A DNA stretch of 64,000 nucleotides from Paragordius varius (lineage: Eukaryota; Nematomorpha): contig OZ176052.1 of NCBI GenBank assembly GCA_964247055.1, positions 3,286,001 through 3,350,000 of the forward strand. The letters run 5' to 3'. Shown here piece after piece: positions 1 to 12,500 of the stretch (position 1 is the first letter of the stretch; each line of letters starts with the position of its first letter). Position numbers and translations under genes: made by a program. Under the pieces are notes generated by a model. That model was not told the DNA's origin and made no database searches. It was given only the letters and a program-made list of their open reading frames with translations.

Positions 1-52
1 ATATCATTTTGATTTCAAACTTTTCCTCTATTCCCCACGTCTTATAATATAG

Positions 53-3000
53 ATCAAACTGCTGGTTCCAGTCATCATAACTCAACATTAGCAGCCATCT
101 CAAGTGTCAGCAGTACCAATGTGTCTAAAAATGGCAAAATTGATTCAGTTGGACAACCTTTGAGTGTAACGGATTCACCCCTTAACCTTCTTCAAGCAAC
201 GACAGTAACCACAAGCTCTAAAAAGGGTGCCATCAACATTGAATCAGCTGGTACTGGCACGTCTTCCACGGGTCATCATTCGGTAGGAAGCAAACATAGG
301 CGGCGCTTAATTGTTGATGCACAAAAGGGGATTGATGGTATATTTATATATAATATATATTACTTAAACTTTTTGCATTTGATTTATTTTGGTATGATCA
401 AATATAAAAACACGTTTGTATATGCGAATGAAATAAATTAGATTTTGAAGTATTATTAAAATTTGGGTTATTAAGGGAACTGGGGTATTCTTTTTTTATA
501 GCACGATTTTAAAATTTGAAATGGTTGTATATATGTTTTTGATTGTGTTTAGCTTCCATATTATTTGTGTTTATTTCAGTTATTTATGTTACTTTTCTAT
601 TATTATCATTTAAACTCGTTTAGGAATGACCATTAATAATCATTATTTTGCCTGAATTTTTACGTGAATAACCATTATTTATATTTTTGCCCATACTTTG
701 TATACCACTTTTTTACACGAACGAGTAAACCACCATAATAAATCCATTTTTTGCTCCAGCTTTTACACAAGTAATTTTTATTATTTCCCTTTCCCTCATA
801 GGTGATGTTATATTATTTTAACTCGTTTAGGAATAACCATTAATAATCATTATTTTTGCCTGAACTTTTACCGAAATAACCATTATTTATATTTTTGCCC
901 ATACTTTGTATACCACTTTTTTACATGAACGAGTAACCACCACCATAATAAATCCCTTTTTTGCTCTAACATTTTACTTACCTTTCCCTCCCTCATAGGT
1001 GATGAGATGCGAAAACAATTGAGTGATAGTAGTGACCTTGTGACGGATCTTAACCTTGCCCCACCAACTAAACGACTCATGCAATGGAAAGAAACGGGTG
1101 GATGCACTAAACTCATTAAAACTTTGCGTGGGTTCGGTTGCACCACGCGGTCAAAATCTCCGGCTCGTGTTCTTTTTGGCGGCACAATGACAGCTGGGCT
1201 TTCTTCGCAACCGTCATCCTCTGTTTCCTCTGGGGGTCCCTGCACAAATATTTTGGGAAGTGGTGGGGCATCTAATGTCAACAACATTAACACAAACACA
1301 ACTATGTTGGGACTCTTGACGGCCGCAACAGGCGCTTATGGAGTAACGGATTTCATGCTGGGAAAGGTAGGGGAAAAACTATTTGAAAATGTGTTGTAAA
1401 GAACGAAAAGTAATGTTTGTGTCTAGTTAAACGATGTTATGGTGATTTAGAATCTATATTCATAGGGCAATGAAATATATATTTTTTAAAAGGAATCATT
1501 TAATTTGTTCATTATAAAATTAGAATCTGTTTGGTTTATGAACACGATAATAACCCTTTTTGTTACGAACTTTATGACTTTTTTCATATTTTTAGTAAAA
1601 TTATATTATGAGCCACGCATAAATTAATTGGTTGTTCCTAAACCAAATAAACGCGTTAATAATTTTATTGTAATTAAGTTATTTTTACAAAATACTTTTT
1701 TATGCTGCTTTATTGATGAACAAAGTTTTCATAATTTTTAAATTTTCCACTCTTCTATATATTTTAAAAAAAGTTGGAATGTTATCGTAATTTTTTTCAT
1801 AAATACCCAAATTAATTTTCTGTCTTTTAGCCAAAATTAAATTTATATTGCAATATTCGTAATAGCTCTATCATCAAATTTTGAGTGTAACGAATCGTGC
1901 TATATCCGATATCGTGGCCCGTAGTGCAGTTCAACCCAATTTAACCCTACAAATGGCACCGGATGAATGTGGTGTTTCTTTAAGCGGCATTCCCAATGAG
2001 GACACAAGCGGTATTGAAGTCAACAACCAAGGCTCAGTACGAAGCCAACAAAACCAATCTGGACCACAGGGTCAAACACCCAAAAAACGAACTGATCATG
2101 GTTTATTTTTTCTTTTTTCGCACAAAAAACGAAATTTTTAGAGCAATTTGAGAAAACAATATAAATATAATACTTGATACTTGATGGCTTTTTGACTTCA
2201 TCTTTGAAGGTTACCGTGAACGGTCTTATTCCAAAGGTCCTTATCTAGACATTTGGTAATGTCGAGGTTTAGGGTTTTTATGTCATTTTTAATGTTGTCG
2301 CTCCAGGAATGTGTTGGGCGCCCTTTGCGGTTGTTTCCAAAGGGTTTTATGTGCTTGATGGTTTGGAGTGGGTGGTCGGTTTGTCTTCTTTCAATGTGAC
2401 CCAAGTATTTAAGCCTGCTTCTTTGTATAAACTTTTCTACTGTGTCATTTTTGTGTTTAGGATGAATATTGTAGTCAGAACACCAAGCTTTAATTATTTT
2501 GTTTTCCGTATTTATCATTTTGTCAAGATTTGTTTTGTTTAGGGGCCATGTTTCGGTGGCGTAAGTAAGAGCTGGTCTGACACCTGCTTTGTATATTAGC
2601 CATTTATTATTGTTAGATACATTTTTATTTTTGAGGACAAATTTTAGGGAATTGACTTTACCCCATGCTTGTTGGATACGTTTCCGTATTGCTCCAGTTA
2701 CATGACCTTTAGAGTCTATGACGTCTCCTAGGTATGTAAACTGGTCTACTTTTTCTATTGAGTTTTCGTCGATTGTCATATATGTCGAGCGTGTTTGAGT
2801 TGTATTATTGTTTTTACAGTTGTCACATTTAAAGTTTATTTGTTCGTTGAGTTTGCCGGTGATTTTGGAGCATTTTTTGTGAACCCAGAATTTGCATTTG
2901 TTGCATTTTATTGAATTTGTTTTGACCTCTTTGTCGCAGATAGCGCATGGATATTTGGGGCGCTGCGTACGATCTCCTGATATCATTATTTTTGTTTTAT

Positions 3001-6000
3001 TAATATTTATTTTCAGCCCATGGTTCTCTAAACAGATTTTCCATGTTCTGAATTTGTTTGAGATGTTTTCCATTGAAGTATCTGTTAAAACGATATCATC
3101 CGCGAAGATTAACTCCCAGGGCGGTTGAGAAGATATGTTTTTTGTTATACTGTCTAATATTATAATGAATAGTAATGGACTAAGTACAGACCCTTGGTGT
3201 AGGCCAGTGTTTGTCTTGAAAGGTTCCGTGTCTCCTATTTGCGTGCGTACCATTGTAGTTGTATTTTCATAAAGGACTAATATTATTTCTATTAAATATT
3301 CTTCGATGTAATTTTGTCTTAGTTAATTGTTGCCCTAGGGATATTATCAAAAGCTTTCTCCAGGTCTAGAAATATGTGGAAAAGTTTTTGATTTTTTGAA
3401 AGGTATTTTTCCTGTAGTTGCCTGATTATGAAGATGGCATCTGTAGTGCTGTGTTCTTTACGAAATGCAAACTGATTATTTGTTATTGTAATGGTTTGTC
3501 TAAGGCGATTGTCAATGATGCTTTCAAATATTTTGAATGTGTGTTTCTAAAAGTTTTAAGGGGCGGTATGAGGAGCAGACGAGACGATCCCCCTTATTTT
3601 TATATATAGGGATCGTTATACTTTTATTCCAGTCATGGGGAATTTCACGTTTGGTAAGAATTTCATCAAAAAAAGATGTAAGGTAGGATGTTAAGCATGG
3701 TATTGCTTTAAGCAGATCGATTGATAGTTCGCTGGCACATGGCGACTTGTAATACTTCATTTTCTGTGATTGCGTGGATGGGGGTGGTTTTAGTGTTAGA
3801 GGGATTTTTAAATTGTTTGTTTGGTTCATTGATTTTTCTAAGCTTTCTTTCCATATCTTGATTACACTTTCTGGGTTAGAGATTATTTCATTCATATTGT
3901 TTTTTATACATTTGGTTTTAATGATGTCTTGTTTGTTTGAGTTTATATTCTTTATGTATTTAAAGATTTTTTTATTTTTAACCTGGTCCTCTAGTTTACT
4001 GGCCAGTTTTATTCAATTTTCATTTATAGTTTTTCTAATTTCTTTCTGCGCTTTGTGTTTTGCGATCAGATATGTTTGTCTGTTTTTATCATTGCTATCC
4101 CTTTTCCATGCTTTGAAGGCGTCGTTTTTTTCTTTAGTAACCTCTTTTAATTCCTTTTTCCACCACCAATTTTTCTTTTTTTTATTGTATGGTTTGCATC
4201 TCCCACAAATATTATCTGCTGTTTTAACTATTGTTTTTAGGTTATCCCATCTTGAACCAATGGATTCATTGTTTTGCTGGAGCTTTTTGGATGCCTGGTT
4301 GATGTATTTGTTCCTGATTGTTTGATTTTGTAGTTTATTGTGGTTGATTTTGGCAGGTCTTTGGTATAAGGGTTTAGTTTTTAGTGTTTTCAAAACTGCA
4401 ATCACTATTTTGTGTTGAGTGAAGCTAGTTTGATGAGTTTTAATGTTAAGTAATTGTGGCCGTTTTATTTTAGGCAAAAGGATATAATCGATCATGGTAG
4501 ATGAGTTTGCTGTTTGAAAAGTGGTAAGTTGATTGTGGTTTTTTGTGAAGTGGGTGTTGGCTATGATTAGTTGGTTTGCTTGGCAATATTCTAACATCTG
4601 TTCTCCCATCTTGTCAGTACTGCCATAGCCGTTTCTACCATGGACTTCCCTGAAATCGTGTTCATTGTTACTAATGTGACTATTAAAGTCACCTCCTAAG
4701 AAGAAGGATTCCTTGCCTTGTATTGTATTTGTTAGATCTTGGAGTTCCGTCCAAAATTGTTGTTTAATTTCGTCTTTTAAACCTGGTTGGGGCGCGTATA
4801 TCGATATTATATTTAGGATGTAGTCATCGTGCACAACCTTAAGCTGTATTATTCTTTCATTGTGTCTCGTTACTTGGATAACGTTTTCGCGAAGACAATT
4901 TTTAATCGCTATTGCTACACCAGCCTGACCATTTTCTTGTCCTTGATAATAGAGTGTGTAATTGTTCGTGGTAATTAAGTTGTCTCCTTTTAATCTGGTT
5001 TCTTGTAAGCAGCAGATGTCGACATTCTTAGATTCGAGAAAATCAATTATCATGTGTAGTTTTCCATTTAAAGTACCGATGTTCCAGGTAGCAAATTTAA
5101 ATGTGTTGAGATTATTCATAATTCAGGTGTCGTGTTTTTTATAATTGTTATATCAGTTTATTATTATAATTATTCGGTATTGGTATCGTTATGATGAAAT
5201 AAAAAGTATTAAATTAATTGGTAGGAGGATTTTGTAATTAAGATATAATGTTAATAGTAAGAAAAATTAAATAAGTAAATATATTATTGTTATGATAGTA
5301 GGTAGAAGTTATTAATAATGTAATATCAATTATTATTATCGTTTCGTTAGAGAGTAAGTAGTTTTTGAATAAGACGTGTTCATGGTGTATAGGTTGAGGC
5401 GAGGTTTTTACTTTTCACATGCCCTTGTGAAAAAACTCCTTACGGAGTAGATGTTTTTGCAGAACATCCAAAACTGGCCTCTGCTGTTCGTTCACCAAAG
5501 GTGATCCGACCAACACCGCGGGGAGGTAGCAGTAGGACTTTGTTGGTCAATATAAATATAATGTATAATTTAAGGAAAAGTATACTTTGATTTTGTGTTT
5601 AATGTTTATGTATATGAAATGGAAATGTATTTGAGTGGGCATGTTCAATTAATATGTGCGTTTACTTAATAAAATGAATAAACCTTTAATATATAATATA
5701 TGTGAATTTATTTTAAACTGCCAAAAATTTCATAATATATAAATTGGATTATATTTGAGTTCTTAATGAATTTTAAGGTCAACCATCAACACCCGCCAAA
5801 AAACTTAAGCTAGAACCAATAATGGAAACATCTAAAAGAACAGAAGGTAATTGCTAATTTTTAACAAAATTTTATCACTCTCCAAACATATTAAATTAAT
5901 TCATTTCCTTATTTCGCTCAAATTATTTCAAAAATATTTGTTTTTAATTCTTATATTATAATTAGACGATTTTGATGATAACGAAAGTCGACACATGTCC

Positions 6001-7436
6001 CCATCAGGTTATGTTGATGAAGGCGACGATGATGAATTTTATAATGCTGGTTCAGCTGCCCGATATCAAGTTTTACATTTTTTGATATAAATTATTGACT
6101 TCTCCGGTTTACCTTGTAATATTGAGCCTCTTAAAATGAAACTGAAGCTCTTTAATTATAATGTACTTTGCTGGTTTTTAAAATGCTATAGTTTTTAACA
6201 ATCGTTAAATATTGAGTAGTTTTAATTTTATCACTTATACGAAAGATATTCGCAAAAAAATAATTTTTATAAAAATATCAACAAAAGAGTTTATAAACTA
6301 TTCAAAGATTACGATACGGACTATGAGCTATCATCTTTTTTTTTCCAATTGTTATGAATAGCGCTATTCTATTTTTTAAACATCATAATTAATGTTACTT
6401 ATATGTAACTGTTTAATAGGATTCTTCAGTTGGGCGATTTGATCAACCACCCTCTATGGATTCTCAAACTCATGACATGCGATCACCATTATCAAGTATT
6501 TTTTTATTTTTCATATAAGTATCCAAATTTAATAAAATTAACGCTTTATCTGTTATATTACCATTGTTTTTTTTTCTTTTATTAATTGTTGTTTAAATAT
6601 ATTGTTTTAAAAAAACTATTTTGAAAAACCTATTTTAAGAACAAAAACCCCAATCTCGCATGCCTACGGCGAATGGTACATCCGCCCTTGATGATGAAAA
6701 TGATCTCTTGCTAATGAATAATGCCTTGATTGGAGTTAAGGAAGAAACTGAAACACAAGAACATTACAGTGAAAGGGTGTGGGGTCAACGCGCCCTAACT
6801 TTTTTCAATACCATAGCCCGAACCTTTGAACAGCTCTCCTTACAAAAAACTTTACCTGGTTTGTGTGTTTATTTAGGCCATTTTTTTAGCAGATTAAAAG
6901 CAAAATTTTTTGCTATGTTTTTACCGATATTGGTGTTTTAACGATTGTTTATCCATATAAAATTATATATTCTTTTATCAGGTCAAACCCCTTATTTAAC
7001 TTTTGATCAATTTATACCCATGACCTTGGAACGATCAAAGGGTGGTCACACGTCACACAAAAAAACTACGCGAAAACTTGTGGCTGCCAAATTTTACAGT
7101 TTGCTTGTGCTGAAAAAGGATCAGGTTTTGGATATTCAGCAGGATATCCCATACGGAACCATATATATAAAGCAGGGGCCCAAGTATAAAGATGTCCAAT
7201 CGGTTAAATCTTTAAGTTCTGCATTACCCCAAAATAACAACGTTAACAATAATGCCCCACAACAACCTATAATATCCGAAAATTATGGTCACTCTACAAC
7301 GCATTTACAAGCCCATAACCAAATGTTACAACAATACATGTTAAACAATAATAATGTAAATAATCAACCCCAACAACCATCTTCAGTAATGAGTGATTCA
7401 ATGTCTGGAAATAGTACACCAGTTGCAGTGGCCTGA
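53..7436 (+). CDS. RAD21: Cohesin subunit RAD21/SCC1, 3' eight exons
   Basis: Kleisin subunit of cohesin, which closes the SMC1-SMC3 ring and holds sister chromatids together in the nucleus. Exons with matching phase: 53-337, 999-1366, 1866-2100, 5778-5846, 5966-6069, 6420-6495, 6640-6858, 6982-7436 (stop TGA). Recognised by [13 protein letters not shown] followed by [18 protein letters not shown] and LMQWKETGG, the conserved centre of RAD21, and by the C-terminal winged helix that binds the SMC1 head ([20 protein letters not shown], then [18 protein letters not shown]). The N-terminal SMC3-binding part lies upstream of the window. The usual family end (GPKY here) is followed by an extra tail of about 80 residues rich in Asn and Gln. 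Intron 3 holds a full LINE in antisense. The donors after exons 5 and 6 are weak matches, so those borders are less certain than the identity. Confidence 0.93.
600..1006 (+). repeat. ~205-bp tandem duplication spanning a RAD21 splice acceptor
   Basis: Copy 1 is about 600-808 and copy 2 about 810-1006; the shared block AACTCGTTTAGGAAT starts at 613 and again at 820. Both copies end in a C/T-rich stretch followed by CATAGGTGATG, which is the exon 2 acceptor and first exon bases. Copy 2 carries the real site (AG at 997-998); copy 1 carries a duplicate AG at 800-801. Confidence 0.85.
2198..3900 (-). pseudogene. LINE reverse transcriptase and PHD-like C-terminal part, frame broken
   Basis: Reverse transcriptase of the same LINE. 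In minus-strand order: [19 protein letters not shown] (3524-3895 frame), motif [13 protein letters not shown] (about 3350-3385, a third frame), motif [15 protein letters not shown] and motif C FADD, the last two in the 351-residue frame 2198-3253. After the palm comes [20 protein letters not shown], a PHD-like zinc finger known from many invertebrate RTE-like elements. The C-terminal [19 protein letters not shown] and YLGHIERRQ follow. The frame shifts at least twice between 3250 and 3530, plus an internal stop after motif A, so this copy cannot make the enzyme. Confidence 0.88.
4013..5119 (-). CDS. LINE endonuclease domain (APE type)
   Basis: A 368-residue open frame with the order of an APE-like endonuclease that nicks target DNA for target-primed reverse transcription. 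Visible motifs are [12 protein letters not shown] near the start, [16 protein letters not shown] and MIDYILLPK. The last motif, normally SDH, reads FTQHKIV: the histidine is present but the aspartate is Gln, so catalysis is doubtful. The frame ends at an opal stop in KTINEN, before the reverse transcriptase, whereas one continuous ORF is usual in this superfamily. Confidence 0.85.
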   Translation of the reverse strand: MNNLNTFKFATWNIGTLNGKLHMIIDFLESKNVDICCLQETRLKGDNLITTNNYTLYYQGQENGQAGVAIAIKNCLRENVIQVTRHNERIIQLKVVHDDYILNIISIYAPQPGLKDEIKQQFWTELQDLTNTIQGKESFFLGGDFNSHISNNEHDFREVHGRNGYGSTDKMGEQMLEYCQANQLIIANTHFTKNHNQLTTFQTANSSTMIDYILLPKIKRPQLLNIKTHQTSFTQHKIVIAVLKTLKTKPLYQRPAKINHNKLQNQTIRNKYINQASKKLQQNNESIGSRWDNLKTIVKTADNICGRCKPYNKKKKNWWWKKELKEVTKEKNDAFKAWKRDSNDKNRQTYLIAKHKAQKEIRKTINEN

Positions 7437-8030
7437 AGCTATTGAAAGATTCTTTTCATTTAGTACAGATAATGCAACCCTTAAAATTAATGATTAATTG
7501 ACGCTTTTTTTCAAAAACGTAGATCAACTTGTTTTTATATAGATATACAGTATGAGTAAGTATACATTGCTAAAAAGTTATAAATTATTGCGAAATGGCA
7601 TTTTAGTATTATTGGCTTATAGTTTTTTCATATTTTACTATTATTAGCCAATAATTTTCTTTGCTGCATATGCTATATGGCAATAATTAATAACTTTCTA
7701 GCATGGTACTTACTCATACTGTTATATTAATTAATAACGCCCCATTCATCTTAATGTTTTACAACTCTTTTTATTACACATAATCAAAAACTTTTTTGGA
7801 TACAAATGTTATTGTCAAATAGACTAGTTAAATATCGTTAATATGCTGTGACATTATTTATCTATATCGTAACAAATATCTTTATATTTTTTACTACTCC
7901 CTAACTTTTTATCCTAGCTAAATATATATTTATTTACGTCGAATTAAAATTTTCATACAAATTTTTACACTTCTTATCCCCCAACCCAAATAATATGTCA
8001 AAACTATATTTATAACTTTAATCAATAAAT
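7437..8030 (+). promoter_or_regulatory. Probable RAD21 3' UTR with AATAAA at 8024-8029
   Basis: AT-rich sequence after the RAD21 stop without a coding frame. The first well-placed AATAAA downstream is at 8024-8029. If used, the 3' UTR would be about 600 bases and would contain the MITE at 7548-7721. Earlier polyadenylation cannot be excluded. Confidence 0.35.
7548..7721. mobile_element. Tc1/mariner-type MITE (family shared with 53.8 kb)
   Basis: A 174-bp near-palindrome. The left end CAGTATGAGTAAGTA and the right end TACTTACTCATACTG are exact inverted copies, and similarity between arms continues for about 55 bp (…AAAAAGTTATAAATTATTGC against …AGAAAGTTATTAATTATTGC). CAGT...ACTG ends next to TA are typical of Tc1-like elements; the TA is present on the left, while the right flank reads TTATA. 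No coding capacity. Confidence 0.75.
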
Positions 8031-8810
8031 TAATATTGGAAATTAATATTTGTTGGTGAGTTTTATAAATCACAATATCTATTTTTCGAGGTTTGTTTAT
8101 TATTAATTAGCTATAACATTAAAACATTCATCTATAAATATTTTCTTGTGTAAGCGTTTGATCAGAGGACGTTCGTAAAAAAACCAGATTATTTTGAAAT
8201 TTTAAAGATATTTATTATTAAAATAATAATTACTTCATCTTTATATCGGTACGTTTCCAAAATTTGGAGCATCCAATACTGACATGTTAAACACATCATT
8301 TAATTCTAAGACCGAAATTTTTAAATTGTAACAAAACATAATAATCTTAATTATGTATGTAGTTTAATATATTTAGTAAATTAAAAAATAAAACATTTTC
8401 ATATCCTTTCTTTTTCAAATGGCAAATTTATGAATCAGGATTTTTAACAATATCATATAGTAAATTTAATATATTTTTGCATAATATGACCTTTAATTGA
8501 AAGCGCCCATATAATAAAATAATTTATTAAATTATCCGTTTTCATCTATAGAGGGGGCTCCCTGAAAAATAGCATAAAATTTATTAAAAGTTTTCTTGGC
8601 TAAAATTCATATATTTATTGAACATCATATATTTCTCATGTACCAAGCGTCAGACTGTGATCGCGCTTAAAATAACTATTACGCAAGTTAACCATGTCTA
8701 ATAGGATGCGTGTTAGAAACTAGTGGCGTAGCGACTCTTAAATAATCATAAATAACCGTTTTCCACTCCAAATGATCTTGACTTTCGAATTATTTGGGTA
8801 TATAACTGAT

Positions 8811-9500
8811 TTACGGATATCGGCCACCGCTTTTTGAGGCGGCCTCCTTTGCGAGTACCATCGACCAACCCAAGGAGAATGTTTTTTCCAGGGAATCGGA
8901 TCGTAGAATGTGGCTTAGATATTTTAATTGCTTATAGATCACCAGATCGTAAATTAAGGATTCTGGTTTGATAAAGTTAATTATATATACATGTGGGTTA
9001 TTTAGAAAATCCTCAATTTTCCGGAAGTACCACATTTGAAATGAGGTAATGCCTGCTTTGTTAGTGGATTAATATAATCATTGATTCAGACCTGTAAATA
9101 GCAATGGGGTAAACCATCGCCTTTAGGATGGCTAATTTGGTTAAAACTCTTATGATACCGAGGAGTTCCAAATTCTAAACAGCTTGCCTTCGTAGCGCGC
9201 CCTAATCCAGCCGTGACGTGATCTGAATTGCAGTCAGTTGCAAATATTGAAAAACCTAAATATTTGCACTAATCGGTTAAGTGGATGGAGGAAGCATTAA
9301 GTGATATTTGAATTTTTGGCATTGTTTCTACATTGCGTAGATAACAATCATGAAAGCTCAATACAAATGACATTTTAGCCATTGAAGGGTTACAGGTCGA
9401 GATTAACATAGGTGGCGCTTTAACATGGTTTCCTGAATCGGCGTGAGTAAAAAGATGGAAGGAAACCCGCATGCCAATATTTTCAATCAAAAACCGGTAT
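8811..9500 (-). pseudogene. Decayed LINE 3' end (RT C-terminal region)
   Basis: Minus-strand frames give PKIQISLNASSIHLTD, then a different frame with CKYLGFSIFATDCNSDHVTA, and finally LIYKQLKYLSHILRSDS. KYLGF and LKYLSHILR match the YLG and LxYLGHxLR blocks found C-terminal to non-LTR reverse transcriptases. Frames are interrupted repeatedly and no target duplication or tail was found. It is a different element from the LINE at 2-5.5 kb, to judge by its sequence. Confidence 0.55.
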
Positions 9501-12500
9501 ATAGCTTAGATATTACTAGATTTTTAATAATTTTTGAAAATTGTAAAAAGCGAAAAGGAATTTATTTTAGCATGACGTTTTCTTATTAGTTTTTTCTTTG
9601 TCGATTAAACGGTTGTTTGGGATCTCTGCATAAGCATATGCTCAATCATGCTTTTATCCATTTTAAATTGATTTTTATTATTTTTTCCAACTGAATCTCC
9701 TGACGATGTCTTTGGCAAAAATTTGAGAATCAATAAATTATATTTTATTTTTACCTTATTTTACGATGATCTCCACATGGTTCCTTTTAATATATGTCCA
9801 AACTTTCGGTTACAAAGGAAGCGAAAGATTTTGATAATAATAAATAAATGTTAGTTTTGTGTGAGATTTTTTAAAAGAGATTTTATATAAAGTAAGGACA
9901 TACTGTCCATATGATACCTACATAATTCAATAATCAGGCAAAATTTTGACGTTTTTTACAGATAATAACACTCAAATTTCAGTAATATAGCACAATAACA
10001 TTAATAACAATATGTCATATTATATTATTATTATTATTATCAATATATGATAATTACATTAGCATTATTCCTCGCCAAAACTAAAAGAAATCAGGAGTTT
10101 ACAAAAATTGATCTTTCTTTGGGGAATTGTATGGAAAGCATATTCATAAATTATTTAAGCACAATATACAGATTGCAATATCTAAATAATCTCTGACGGT
10201 CAAATTTTTATACTAATTTTCACTCATTATCCATAAATTAAGATTTTTATCAAATATTGATTTTATCACTCTAAATTACATTATCACTAACCGTGATGTT
10301 CTATAACGCTTACTAAGGATTGATAAAAAAGATAATTATTTGTCGTTTACAATTGAGATGATTTAAATAATGATGGTATATAAAATAAATTAAGCCAAAC
10401 GGTAAATCAATCGGTAAATTATAATATAAGTTTAAAAAACGGCTGTATCTAAAATTCCGAACATAGTAGCAGAACTTATCTATGTTTTTTATTTTTATGA
10501 TTTTCAATGTTACCATTTTGGCTATTATTCCTGGTTAATCATCCTACAAGTTATACATACAATCTAAGCAATTTTAGATTTTAGTTATAACACAAATTAG
10601 CTTAATATTATAAATTTGACCATAATTTGCGCACATAACAAAGAAAATGATCAATATAATATGTTCCTTGTCGTTTTCCAAAAAATCGTTATAATTTTGT
10701 AGGCTTTTTTTCATAGAGGTGGGATTAACATGGGTTAATTTACAAAAGTGTTTTCTTATCATCATATATGCGTAAATGGTATATCTTATCCATAATTCAT
10801 AAATAAATTCAGGTAAGGATACCAGAAAATTGATTAGAAAGACTCGATAAACGTGTTTTGGTGATTTAAATTTGTTGGTAAACTAGGTTCAATATAATAT
10901 TCTTTGAACTAAATGTCGAATAGTACATCGATAGTTTCAAAAAAATATATATTGTGAGGAAAAACCAATGTGAATTTTTTTAACAACAGGTATATCATAC
11001 AATATTTATTCAAATTTTTACCTATTTTTACTTTTTGCAATATTGCAGCCTATATAACAAATTACATTAACATCTTTAATCTACTTTTTCTATTCATATA
11101 TTATTATTTTTTTAACTGTTATGATGTTTTAAAAAGGAACGGTGGATGAGACCTGAGATGGTAAGTAGGAATATAAGCTAATTTGATAAGTACTGTGTAA
11201 TTATTTGCCTTTACTAATTTAAATATTTTATGATAAAAGCTTTTCTCCTCTCAAGTTTTTTTACATTACAGAATATATAATAAACATCTTTCTGGAATTT
11301 TTATTTCGTTTAGGAGAGCCAGAAGCAATTTTCTCTAAAAACTCATTAGTTTAGAGTAGATAAAAAATATGAAATTATAATAACATTATTACATATTTTA
11401 TCCTAATGATTAGATTAAAAAGGATATTCTTTATTTTTTATTATTTATGTTATCTCGTTGTGGTTTTTATTTGTCCGGGTTTATGAACACCAACAAATAA
11501 CTGTTAATTTTTGTACAGGATTTATCATACAAATTTCAGATACTTAAAGTAATGTTCTCGCTAAAAACTTGGATGTAATTATATAATTTTACGGAAACAC
11601 TAGAGATATTTATTTGTAATCTATTCACTGATTTTGATTTTTGGATTAAGGAATTAGTTTTTTACCTGCTATATATAAAAAACATTTTGACCTTGGGTAT
11701 ACTTATAATAAGTTTTATATTTCATTTACAAATTGATAGCCTATTTCACAATACAAAGTTCCACTTAATATTATTATTATCAACATATCATTCATATTTG
11801 TTGTTTTTATTTTTACATCTAAATAAAACGTAAAAAAATTAATGCTCGATTATCATATTATTTTTTGAATATATATACAATATATTAAAAAAGGAAATAA
11901 AGATTATTTATTTTCGCAGATAAATTAATATCTACCTGACCAAACACACACTTGTGTTTTATATTTTTTTATTATTTTTTTCCCATTTATCAAATCAAAC
12001 ATTTTTTATTTAATGATAATTTTTGGTAATAATTTATGATGGGAATTGAAATATCATTCGAGCTATTGGCCGGATACTATTTCTAAAATGTATGTTTTTT
12101 ATTTTTGTATATTTTTTTATTATATTCTCAATATAAGATATTTAAATCATTTAAGCACCCTTTTTAAATATAGCTTTTAACATTTTTTGTATTAACAAAA
12201 TTTATTAGATATGTTTGTTGTAATGTATTAAAGTATATCAAACTTATTTTTTTATAGTATTGGCCTCATTTTTTAAAAGATTATTTACATATGTTACATA
12301 CATTATGACAAGAATTTGACACGCAATTTTTGTTTCATTTACCATATAATTCATCCAAAAGTTTTTAATTTTGAATAACATTTGTTTATATAAAAAAAGC
12401 AAATATATTATCAATATTAAGGATTTTTAACTCTAATTTACGGGTTAAAATTTAAATTTTCTAAATATGCATAGTTTTGTCACAATATATATGAGAGTAA

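Larger units (their letters stand above)
2172..5547 (-). mobile_element. RTE-like non-LTR retrotransposon (LINE), near full length
   Basis: A 3.4 kb LINE in the RAD21 intron, opposite to the gene. It is flanked by a perfect 15-bp target-site duplication CAATATAAATATAAT at 2157-2171 and 5548-5562. Its 3' end (plus-strand 2172 onward) carries repeats of ACTTGAT, a short-repeat tail typical of RTE/CR1-type elements rather than poly(A). Read on the minus strand it has a ~430-bp 5' leader, an apurinic endonuclease, then reverse transcriptase and a C-terminal region. The WNIGTLNGK endonuclease start suggests the RTE superfamily. The 15-bp TSD has no mismatch, so the insertion is recent, although the reading frame has been broken at several points. 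Confidence 0.9.

Noticed and set aside
883-1299. 138-codon minus-strand frame opposite RAD21 exon 2
   Set aside because: Shadow of the coding exon; its protein has no family motif, while the plus strand is clearly RAD21.
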